In this document: positions 25,989-33,673 of the stretch, piece by piece
Layout: each line of letters begins with the position of its first letter
Numbering within the stretch: position 1 is the first letter of the stretch
NCBI RefSeq assembly: GCF_003986935.1
Contig: NZ_RJZE01000004.1
Span: forward strand, 284,008 to 348,007
Direction: 5' to 3'
Source of the DNA: Paraburkholderia kururiensis JCM 10599 = LMG 19447
GTDB lineage: Bacteria; Pseudomonadota; Gammaproteobacteria; Burkholderiales; Burkholderiaceae
Length of the DNA stretch: 64,000 bases
The notes under the pieces: generated by a model
Seen by the model: the letters and a program-made list of their open reading frames with translations, nothing else
What the model was told of the DNA's origin: nothing
Database searches by the model: none
Position numbers and translations under genes: made by a program

Positions 25989-28415
25989 TCAATGCGTCTT
26001 CCCGTCCATCGGGCCGCCCGCCGTATAGGTGTACGCATACGCGTAATCGTAGGTGCCGTAGCGGCCGCCGTGCTTGAGCGGCATCGCGTTCATCACGCCG
26101 CCGATCACGCGCGCGTGGGCGCGCCGCAGCTTCTTGAGCGACTCCGCGATGTTGCGTTCCGTGTGCGCGCCGGCCCGCATCACGAGCACCGTCGATCCCG
26201 CGATGTTCGCCACGATCGCCGCATCGGCCACGGCGAGGAGCGGCGGGGTATCCACGATCACGAGGTCGAACTGCTGCTCGAAGCGCGAGAGGATGTCGAC
26301 GAAGCGCGCCGAGGTCAGGATCTCCGACGGGTTCGGCGGATAGGCGCCCGCCGCGATGAAGTGCAGCCCGTCCACGCCTGTGGCGCGCGCCGCTTCTTCG
26401 AGGTCCATCTGGCCCGTGAGCAGTTCCGTGAGGCCGCCGTTGGGCGAGCGGCCCAGGTACTGCGCGAGTCGCCCGCGCCGCAGGTCCGCGTCGATCAACA
26501 GCACGCGTTTGCCGGATTCCGCGAGCAGCGCCGCGAGGTTCGCGCAGAGGAAGCTCTTGCCGTCCGAGGGCGCCGGGCTCGTCACCGCGACGACGCGGTT
26601 CGGCGCATCGATGAGACCGAACTGGAGCGTCGCGCGCAGCCCGCGCAGGCCTTCCACCGAGGTATCGAACGGATGGGTCTTCACGAGCAGGGGACGCAGC
26701 GCGGGCCGCGCCGCCGGCATCACCGTTTGCGTGCCGGTGGGCAGCGACACCTGCACGGGCGCAGTCGCGGCTCCCGCGGCGCCGGCCATGTGCGGCGGGC
26801 GAATCAGCCGCGCGAGGCCGGCCGGCAGCGCCGGCAGACCGTGCCGCGGCGTCGCGCCCCGAGGCTGTGCCGCACTTTTAGGCAACGCCGCCCGGCTCGA
26901 GCTCAGGGCGATGCGGTCGCTGCGCGCCTGTTCGAGCGACAGCGGAATCGCGCCGAAGATGGGCAGCTGATAGCGCCGCTCCACGAACTCGGGGTCGCTC
27001 ACGCCCGTGAAGAAGGTGCGGCGGCAGTACGCGAACACGATGCCCGCAATCACGCCCAGCACGGTGCCCGCCGAGATGATGAGCGCCGCCTTCGGCCGCA
27101 CGGGCGAGGAGGGCAGCAGCGCTTCATCGACGATATGCACGTTGCCGATCGTGCCCGCGCGCGAGATGGAAAGCTCCTGGATCTTGTTGAGCAGCGCCAC
27201 GTAGATCTCTTCGGCCACCTTCGCGTCGCGTTGCAGCGACATGGCTTCACGCTCGGAGCCCGGCAGCGTCTTGAAGTGGTCTTCGAAGCGGGCCTTTTCG
27301 CGCGAGAGTGCTTCGAGTTGCGCATCGAGCGTGCGCACTTCCGGGCTGTCGTTCGTGAAGCGTTGCAGCAGCTGGGCCCGTGCAATGCGCAGCTCGGCGA
27401 TGTGTTTCTCGTATTCGAGCCCGCCGGACAGATACATGCCCGCTTCCTGGGTCGGCTGGAACGAGCCTACGCGCTGCTGGTATCCCGAGAGCGCCGTTTC
27501 CGCGCGATGCACTTCGTCGCGTACGCGCGGCAGTTCGCTGTTGAGGAACGCGAGCATGCGGCTCGCTTCTTCCTGCGCGCGTTCGGTGCGCTCCTTCAGG
27601 TACGACGCGGCCACGGCGTTGGTGATCGCCGTGATGGCGTGCGGGTCGGTACCCATGTACGAAAGCTGCACCACGCCGGTTTCGCGGCCTTTTTCCATCA
27701 CCTGGAGCCCCGAGGCGAGCCCGGCCACGGCATCGAGCTGGTTCGCGCGCGTCACGTAGAACTCCGTGCCGGGGCGCGCCACGAGCGTGCTCACGAGAAT
27801 GGAGATGCCGTTTTCCGTCGCGCGTTCGCCGGCTACGCCCGCAAGCAGCGCCTTTCCGTAGGGGTCGACCAACGTGTAGCGTCCGTCGCCGAGCGCGCGC
27901 AGCGTGAGTCGCACGCCTTCCAGCGACTTCGGCACCGTGATCGAATCCACGGCGAACTGCTCGCCGCCCCATGCGTAGGAATCCATGCCGAACCATGCCG
28001 GCAGGGGCTCGCCGGGATGTGCGAAGAACGCCGTGAGCTTGCCGAGGAATGGCATCGTCTTCGGCGCCGCGCTGAAGTTGAGCTTGAACTGCTCGACCAC
28101 GGGCTCCACCACCGCGCGGCTCTTGATGATCTCGATCTCGGCGTCCGTGCGCATCGCGCCCGCGGACGGCACGAGCGAGGCGAGCGCCTGCGAGGTGCTG
28201 TTCGCGTTGTTGGCGGCGGGCTCCACCTGGATCAGCGCGTCGGCCGAATAGATGCGCGTGGCGAGATGCGCGTAGATCACGGCCGCGAGAATCACGCAGC
28301 CCGCAATGCCGATCACCCAGCCGATCTGTTCGCCGATGATGCGCAGGAGGTCGCGCATCACGGCATCTTCGTCGCTTCCCGCCGGGGCGTGCTCCAGTGT
28401 TTCGTAAGTGCTCAT
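25989..28415 (-). CDS. wzc: Exopolysaccharide co-polymerase / tyrosine autokinase (Wzc/BceF type)
   Basis: 808 aa. An N-terminal Wzz domain with a helix near residues 33-50 is followed by a long periplasmic coiled region with PRVRDEVHRAETALSGYQ. A second helix near 450 (AALIISAGTVLGVIAGIVF) leads to a cytoplasmic BY-kinase. That has Walker A ending DGKS at 618-621, Walker A' LLIDADLRR near 640, and Walker B LVIVDTPP near 720. The C-terminal Tyr cluster (YGTYDYAYAYTYT, 786-798) is the autophosphorylation tail. It controls chain length and export together with Wza. GGAG precedes the start. The gap to Wza is 20 bp. Confidence 0.93.
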   Translation of the reverse strand: MSTYETLEHAPAGSDEDAVMRDLLRIIGEQIGWVIGIAGCVILAAVIYAHLATRIYSADALIQVEPAANNANSTSQALASLVPSAGAMRTDAEIEIIKSRAVVEPVVEQFKLNFSAAPKTMPFLGKLTAFFAHPGEPLPAWFGMDSYAWGGEQFAVDSITVPKSLEGVRLTLRALGDGRYTLVDPYGKALLAGVAGERATENGISILVSTLVARPGTEFYVTRANQLDAVAGLASGLQVMEKGRETGVVQLSYMGTDPHAITAITNAVAASYLKERTERAQEEASRMLAFLNSELPRVRDEVHRAETALSGYQQRVGSFQPTQEAGMYLSGGLEYEKHIAELRIARAQLLQRFTNDSPEVRTLDAQLEALSREKARFEDHFKTLPGSEREAMSLQRDAKVAEEIYVALLNKIQELSISRAGTIGNVHIVDEALLPSSPVRPKAALIISAGTVLGVIAGIVFAYCRRTFFTGVSDPEFVERRYQLPIFGAIPLSLEQARSDRIALSSSRAALPKSAAQPRGATPRHGLPALPAGLARLIRPPHMAGAAGAATAPVQVSLPTGTQTVMPAARPALRPLLVKTHPFDTSVEGLRGLRATLQFGLIDAPNRVVAVTSPAPSDGKSFLCANLAALLAESGKRVLLIDADLRRGRLAQYLGRSPNGGLTELLTGQMDLEEAARATGVDGLHFIAAGAYPPNPSEILTSARFVDILSRFEQQFDLVIVDTPPLLAVADAAIVANIAGSTVLVMRAGAHTERNIAESLKKLRRAHARVIGGVMNAMPLKHGGRYGTYDYAYAYTYTAGGPMDGKTH

Positions 28416-28435
28416 GTTGATGGCTCCGTTGGGTC

Positions 28436-29716
28436 TTAGCGCGTGAGCTGGCGGGTGAAGAACAGCGTTTCGAGCGTCGGCGTGATCTGCTGGAGCGCAC
28501 GGTTGAAGCGCGCCGAGTTCGCCACCTGCACGTACACCACGTCCTTCGGCTGCAAGTCGAACTTCGTCATCAGCAGCAGCGCGTCCACCTGGGTCATGTC
28601 GAGCCGGAATACCGTGGGCGTGAGCGTGCGCGAGTTGATGACCGTGTCGCGCGTCACCGGGTTCAGCAGTTTGTCCGCGCCGCGAATCACGTAGATGAAG
28701 TGCGGGTCGCCCGTCTTCACGTCGAGGCTGCCGGCGCCTGTGAGCGCGTCGGCGAGCGTGAGCTTGCCGCGGTTCATCGGCAGCGAAGTGGGCTTGGCCA
28801 CTTCGCCCAGCACGAATACGCGGCTGTTCGCGCGGTCGGGCACGTCGACGATGTCGCCGTCTTTCAACAGCACGTTCTGTTGCGGGTCGCCCGTGTCGAG
28901 CAGCGCCGCGACGTCGATGGTGTAGCGCTTGCCGTTGCGCGTCACGCCCACGTTCTGCAGATCCGCATCGGCCTGGGCGCCGCCTGCGCGGTTGATCGCG
29001 TCGATCACCGACAGCGGCAGGTCCGTGATCGACTCGGCCACTGGCGCCCGCACGCTGCCCGTCACCTGCACGATCTGGCTGTTGAAGCCCGACACGCGCA
29101 CGTCGATCTGCGGGTCGCGAATGGTCTTCGCGAGGCCCTTCGTGAGGTCGTGCTGAATCTCCGCGGCAGTCTTGCCGCGCGCCTGCACGCGGCCTACGCG
29201 CGGGAAAAAGAACGTACCGTCTGCGGCAATGCGTACCGTGAGCCCGGCCTCGCCGCCACCGCCGCCCACGGTGGGCGCCGTGCCGTTGGCGATGGCGCTG
29301 CCCGCGCCTTCGCCGCCTGCGGCCGCCGCCGGGCCGCCCGCGCCGTAACCGGCATAGCCCTGCGGCAGCGGCGGCGAGCCCGCCGCGCTGCCGAAGCCTG
29401 CGCCCGTGAGTTCGGGGTGATCCCAGACGATGATGGTGAGCTGGTCGTTGATGCCCACGCGGTACTGATACTGGCCACGCGTGGCAGGCGTCACGCAGCT
29501 GAGCGGACACGTCGATTCGTTGACCGCCGCCGTCTCCTTCTTCGCGAGGTCGCGGAACCACGCGACGTCGATGGGCTGCACCGGGAAGCGGTCGGCTTCC
29601 TGCTGCGCCTGCGCACTTTCGTCGAGCCGTTTGCTGTCCAGATACGGTCCGGGCGCGAGTGAGCAGGCACAAAGCGCTATGGCCGCGCTGCCCGCGGCGA
29701 GTGTTTTGATCTTCAT
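28436..29716 (-). CDS. wza: Outer-membrane polysaccharide export lipoprotein (Wza/OPX)
   Basis: 426 aa. It has a lipoprotein signal with lipobox LCAC (Cys18). The poly-export domain runs from about residue 83 (YRVGINDQLTIIVWDHPEL) with DGTFFFPRVGRV at 166-177, then SLBB repeats (VTGSVRAPV, VFVLGEVAKP). It forms the outer-membrane channel for the polymer with Wzc. Residues about 105-158 are a Gly/Ala-rich stretch inserted where other Wza proteins have a short loop. The ATG at 29716 is preceded by GAGGG. The upstream in-frame ATG at 29740 lacks a signal-like start. Confidence 0.92.
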   Translation of the reverse strand: MKIKTLAAGSAAIALCACSLAPGPYLDSKRLDESAQAQQEADRFPVQPIDVAWFRDLAKKETAAVNESTCPLSCVTPATRGQYQYRVGINDQLTIIVWDHPELTGAGFGSAAGSPPLPQGYAGYGAGGPAAAAGGEGAGSAIANGTAPTVGGGGGEAGLTVRIAADGTFFFPRVGRVQARGKTAAEIQHDLTKGLAKTIRDPQIDVRVSGFNSQIVQVTGSVRAPVAESITDLPLSVIDAINRAGGAQADADLQNVGVTRNGKRYTIDVAALLDTGDPQQNVLLKDGDIVDVPDRANSRVFVLGEVAKPTSLPMNRGKLTLADALTGAGSLDVKTGDPHFIYVIRGADKLLNPVTRDTVINSRTLTPTVFRLDMTQVDALLLMTKFDLQPKDVVYVQVANSARFNRALQQITPTLETLFFTRQLTR

Positions 29717-29754
29717 GTGGATGGTCCCTCTTTTTTGCAACCCCGAGCTTCTTT

Positions 29755-30687
29755 TCAGCTTCTTGTGTGTACGGCCTCATGCCACGCAACGCGCATGGCA
29801 CACAGGCCGACCCACCACTTGCGCAAGGCGAGCGCAACCCCGTCGCGCCCCAACGCAAGTGACAACGCGCGCGCAAGCCCCGGATCCGCGCGGTTGCCTA
29901 TTAGTGACGAGTAAGCGACGAACGCCCAGCGGCCAGGCGGCGACAGGTGTTCGCACATGATGAGTCTGAGATTGAAGGACGCGTTGTAGAACGCCGCGTC
30001 GCTGAACGTGAAACGCTGGTCTTCGTCGCTGCGCGGCGCCGGGTAGTGTTCCACCACGAGCGCCGGGTCGTAGACGAGCTTCGCGCCGCGCCGGCGCACG
30101 TCGAGACTGAACGCCATCTCGCAGTGCACCTGTGCGCCGCTGCCGCGCAGGCGCGGATCGAAGCGCAACGCGCCGATCGCCACCCGCCGGAACGCCATGT
30201 TCACGCCCTTCAACACATGCACTTCGCGCGGCTCGCCATGCCCCAGATGGTGGTTGCCGATCGCGCGCCCATACCAGCGCACGAGGCCCACCGCCGCTTT
30301 ATGTCCCTGCAGCACGCCGCCGCGCTCGTGCACGACGTCGCGTCCGCCCAGACCGCCCAACGCCGCATCCGCCGCAAACGCGGCTTCGATGCGTGCGAGC
30401 CAGTCGTCATGTGGGGCGGCGTCGTCGTCGGTGAAACACAACACGTCGCCCGTTGCCGTGTCGAGCCCGCGGTTGTACGCGGCCACGACGCCCGGCTCCC
30501 GAACCCACACCACACGCAACGGTAAGGTGGTCTCCTGCGCGCGCAAGAAGGCATGCGTGTCGTGATCGTCCGGGCGTGCCACTACCAGCACTTCGTCGGC
30601 GGTGCGGCGCTGCGCGGCGAGTGCGGCGAGGCAGCGCGCCAGATCGGCGGTGCGGCGCCACGTCGGTACGATCACGGACAGTTTCAC
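29755..30687 (-). CDS. Glycosyltransferase, GT2 family (GT-A fold)
   Basis: 310 aa starting with GTG. LSVIVPTWRRTADLARCLAA, EVLVVARPDD, NRGLDTATGDVLCFTDDDAA (metal-binding Asp cluster near residue 90) and GVNMAFRR are typical of GT2 enzymes. The C-terminal part is helical. It lies 38 bp upstream of wza in the leftward operon. It adds one sugar to the lipid-linked repeat unit. The sugar is not known. Confidence 0.88.
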   Translation of the reverse strand: MKLSVIVPTWRRTADLARCLAALAAQRRTADEVLVVARPDDHDTHAFLRAQETTLPLRVVWVREPGVVAAYNRGLDTATGDVLCFTDDDAAPHDDWLARIEAAFAADAALGGLGGRDVVHERGGVLQGHKAAVGLVRWYGRAIGNHHLGHGEPREVHVLKGVNMAFRRVAIGALRFDPRLRGSGAQVHCEMAFSLDVRRRGAKLVYDPALVVEHYPAPRSDEDQRFTFSDAAFYNASFNLRLIMCEHLSPPGRWAFVAYSSLIGNRADPGLARALSLALGRDGVALALRKWWVGLCAMRVAWHEAVHTRS

Positions 30688-30820
30688 GGCTTTTCCCCGG
30701 TGTGCTCTATGCGATGCTGTCTGCTGCCTATGCGTGGTAATGCATTGCTGCCGCGTGCCACTGCGTGGTGTAGCCCTGCGGCGACTGCTGCTGCGTGGTC
30801 TCTCTCTCTGCTGCGTTCTT

Positions 30821-32233
30821 TCAGTACGCGTTGCGGCCCGTGAAGCCCTTGAGAATCGTGACCAGCACGATCTTCATGTCGAACCAGAACGACCAGTTGT
30901 GGATATAGAAGAGGTCGAACTTCACGCGCGTTTCCATCTTCTCGACCTTGCGCGTCGCGCCGCGGTAGCCGTTCACCTGGGCCCAGCCCGTGATGCCCGG
31001 CTTGATGCGGTAGCGATGCATGTAGCCGTAGACGAGATCCTTGTAGAGGTCGTCGTGCTCGAGCGCGTGCGGGCGCGGGCCTACCACCGACATTTGTCCG
31101 AGCAGCACGTTGAAGAACTGCGGCAGCTCGTCGAGGCTCGTGCGGCGCAGGAACGCGCCGATGCGCGTCACGCGCGCGTCGCCGCGCGTGGCCTGGGTGA
31201 TCTGGCCGGGCGTCTCGCGGTGCACGCTCATGGAGCGGAACTTGTAGATGCTGAACGGCTGACCGTCCACGCCCTTGCGCGTCTGTTTGAAGATCACGGG
31301 GCCGGGCGAGGTGAGCTTGATCGCGACAGCAATCGCGGCGAGCAGCGGCGAAAGCGCGACGAGCGCCGCGAGCGCGAAGAGCCGGTCGAACACCATCTTC
31401 GGCCACAGCTGCGGCGGCGACACCGCAGGCGCCGTGAGATTGATGGTGGGCAGGCCCACGATGTCCACCACGCCGTGATCGAAGAGCGATATCGAGCGCA
31501 CGTCCGGGATGAAGCGCAGGTTCACGAAGTCGTCGCGAAACGCGCGCATGAAGCGATAGAGCGTGTGCTCTTCGGACAGCGGCAGCGCGAGCCAGACTTC
31601 GTCGACGTGTTCGCGGCGCACCTTCGCCGCAAACGCGTCGGCATCCGTGAGCACGGGCAGCTTGCCGATGCGCTCCGCGCCGCGCTCTTCCAGCGCGTAC
31701 GGGTCGGGCACGGCGCCGGCGGTGGTTGCGTCGAACACGCACACGGGCCTGAAGCCCCCTTGCGGCATGCCTTGCAGGTGCGCGACGAGCGAGCGTGCAA
31801 AACCGGGCGCGCCGACAATCGCCACCGTGCGGCAGTTGATGCCGCGGCTGCGCGCACGGCGCAGCGCGAGGTGCGCAACGAGCTTGATCGCCACGATGAG
31901 CGCGCCGGAGATCAGCGTGGAATAGCCGAACCACAGCCGCGACACCGCGTTCATCTGATGCAGCGTGAAGACCAGCATGAGGCCCGCCACCACCACGATG
32001 AGCCACGCGCACACCACGCGCATGAGCATGGCGACGAGCGGCTTGCCGCGCCACGTCTCGTACACGCCGAACGCGGGAAAGAGCAGCATGGCGAGCGTGC
32101 AGTTGAAGGCGATGAGCAGGGACTGCGTATCGGTGAGCGCGATCGGCGCGGGGTAGCGCAGCAGGTACGCGAGGAGCGCGCCTGCAATGACGGCGAGCGC
32201 ATCGAGACACCGGGCGACGTTGGCGAACATCAT
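30821..32233 (-). CDS. Undecaprenyl-phosphate glucose/hexose-1-phosphate transferase (BceB/WcaJ type)
   Basis: 470 aa. Four to five N-terminal helices are followed by a Rossmann-like CoA-binding domain ([18 protein letters not shown]) and the polyprenol transferase domain. That has [43 protein letters not shown] and [14 protein letters not shown]. It starts the repeat unit by moving sugar-1-phosphate from a UDP-sugar, most often UDP-glucose, to undecaprenyl phosphate. The ATG at 32233 is chosen for its GAGGAACG site. The frame extends to 32326 and would then overlap the Crp/Fnr gene. It is similar to cepacian BceB by motif. Confidence 0.92.
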   Translation of the reverse strand: MMFANVARCLDALAVIAGALLAYLLRYPAPIALTDTQSLLIAFNCTLAMLLFPAFGVYETWRGKPLVAMLMRVVCAWLIVVVAGLMLVFTLHQMNAVSRLWFGYSTLISGALIVAIKLVAHLALRRARSRGINCRTVAIVGAPGFARSLVAHLQGMPQGGFRPVCVFDATTAGAVPDPYALEERGAERIGKLPVLTDADAFAAKVRREHVDEVWLALPLSEEHTLYRFMRAFRDDFVNLRFIPDVRSISLFDHGVVDIVGLPTINLTAPAVSPPQLWPKMVFDRLFALAALVALSPLLAAIAVAIKLTSPGPVIFKQTRKGVDGQPFSIYKFRSMSVHRETPGQITQATRGDARVTRIGAFLRRTSLDELPQFFNVLLGQMSVVGPRPHALEHDDLYKDLVYGYMHRYRIKPGITGWAQVNGYRGATRKVEKMETRVKFDLFYIHNWSFWFDMKIVLVTILKGFTGRNAY

Positions 32234-32294
32234 GGCGCGTTCCTCGTCCTGTTCCTGTCGTGGAGTCTCGTTCCCGTTTCCGTTCGCGCGGCCG

Positions 32295-33038
32295 TCAACT
32301 GACGGTTTCCGCGTGGCTGGCTTCATGCAGGCGCGGCAGCAGCCGGTCGAACTCGCGCTTCACGAGCCCGTAGCATTCGCAGGCGCGCGCTTCGAGACCC
32401 TTGCGGTCCAGCACCTTGATGTGGCCGCGGCTATGGTGAATCAGCCCCTGGTCATGCAGCCGGCCCGCGGCTTCGGTGATGCCTTCGCGGCGCACGCCGA
32501 GCATGTCGGCGATGAGCTGCTGCGTGACGGTGAGTTCGTCGGAGGCCACGCGGTCCACTTCGATCAGGAGCCACCGGCACAGCTGCTTGCTGAGCGAGTG
32601 ATGCCGGTTGCAGGCCGCCGTCTGCGCGACCTGCGTGAGGAGGGCGTGCATGTAGAGCAGCATCAGGCGGCGCAGGAAGTCGGAGCGCGCGAACTGCTGG
32701 CGCAGCGCCTGCGCGCTCATGCGATAGGCGAAGCCCGAGCATTGCACCTGCACGCGGTTCGGCATGGTTTCGCCGCCCGTGAGCACGGGCACGCCCGTCA
32801 TGCCTTCGCGTCCCACCGCGGCAATTTCCACGGAGCTGCCGTCTTCCATCGTCGAGAGCATCGAGATGATGGCGGTGGTCGGGAAATACACGTGGTGAAT
32901 GCGCTGGCCGGAATCGCACAGCAGCTGTTCGGTGCGCAGGTGAACCAGTTCGAGATGCGGTGCCAGTGCCTGCCATTCGTGTGACGGCAGTGCGCCCAGC
33001 AGATGGTTACCGTGCAGGTCGGATTGAAGGGTCAACAT
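32295..33038 (-). CDS. Crp/Fnr-family regulator heading the export operon
   Basis: 247 aa. A cyclic-nucleotide-binding beta-roll (about 20-125: YFPTTAIISMLSTMEDGSSV, VGREGMTGVPV) is followed by a dimer helix and a winged HTH (DELTVTQQLIADMLGVRREG, then ITEAAGRLHDQGLI). No Cys cluster for an Fe-S centre. The ATG at 33038 has GAGGACC upstream. It is first in the operon with priming transferase, GT2, Wza and Wzc, so it likely controls this locus. In Burkholderia cenocepacia, Crp/Fnr proteins and RpoN link c-di-GMP to exopolysaccharide. The ligand here is unknown. Confidence 0.88.
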   Translation of the reverse strand: MLTLQSDLHGNHLLGALPSHEWQALAPHLELVHLRTEQLLCDSGQRIHHVYFPTTAIISMLSTMEDGSSVEIAAVGREGMTGVPVLTGGETMPNRVQVQCSGFAYRMSAQALRQQFARSDFLRRLMLLYMHALLTQVAQTAACNRHHSLSKQLCRWLLIEVDRVASDELTVTQQLIADMLGVRREGITEAAGRLHDQGLIHHSRGHIKVLDRKGLEARACECYGLVKREFDRLLPRLHEASHAETVS

Positions 33039-33234
33039 GATCGGTCCTCGTATGAAGCCGCGCAGCGTGCAGCTTCGCTTCTTCTTGATCCGGCGCGACT
33101 TGCACGTGTCGTGTTGCCTGCCGTCGATCGACAGGCTTTCCGTGTTCATATCGCGCCGGCCCCGTTTGGCCTCCTGTGCATGCGCCGTGGGCCCTCGGTT
33201 GCCCGGCGTATGCACCGTGTTGCGGACCACATTT

Positions 33235-33250
33235 AGCGAAGACCGTGCCA
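33235..33250 (-). promoter_or_regulatory. Candidate sigma-54 (RpoN) promoter for the export operon
   Basis: Read leftward it is TGGCACGGTCTTCGCT. The consensus is TGGCACG-r-NNN-TTGC-w. The only mismatch is C for T in the -12 element, and the invariant GG and GC are 10 bases apart. It lies about 200 bp upstream of the Crp/Fnr start codon, in the correct direction. Confidence 0.55.
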
Positions 33251-33398
33251 GACACGTCAGACCATGGCTTGATGCGGCGCAGCGACATAGGGCGACCCAC
33301 CCTGCGAGGCGGACTGCGGCAAAGCGTGCGTTTTTGTTTCAAATCTGCACAACGCCGCAGGGCTGGAAACTCTTAAGTAGCTGGTTTATTCGGCGCAC

Positions 33399-33412
33399 AT
33401 CAACCCGTTGAT
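33399..33412. promoter_or_regulatory. Inverted repeat ATCAAC-CC-GTTGAT, candidate activator site
   Basis: Two perfect 6-bp half-sites with a 2-bp centre, about 150 bp upstream of the sigma-54-like promoter. That is the usual place for an enhancer-binding protein site. It could equally bind another regulator. Confidence 0.4.
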
Positions 33413-33673
33413 AAATAGGCGTTTTTTGTCTTGTATCAAAGATGGCGGCGCGCCCCTGGCACGCCGCAAACACGTGCTGGATGCGTGTCGCCCGTGCACG
33501 GTTCGCGCGAACCGAAATGATTCAGTTGTGTTCTATGGGTTGCGTGGGCTCCCGCACGGAACGGCTTTTTGACAGTTCCATGTCATTAGCCTGACGCAGA
33601 CGCGCGCGATGCAAGCCTCGCGTATCGCAAGGCTTCATGCGCTTCTTGAGAGGGTTGGGCGTGGCCGGCAGGC

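Larger units (their letters stand above)
33039..33673. other. 635-bp intergenic region, control region of the export operon
   Basis: Between the Crp/Fnr start and the end of the GH2 gene. It is AT-richer than neighbours around 33330-33430. It contains a sigma-54-like promoter (33235-33250, leftward) and an inverted repeat (33399-33412). The many open frames have no start sites. No gene is supported. Confidence 0.6.
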
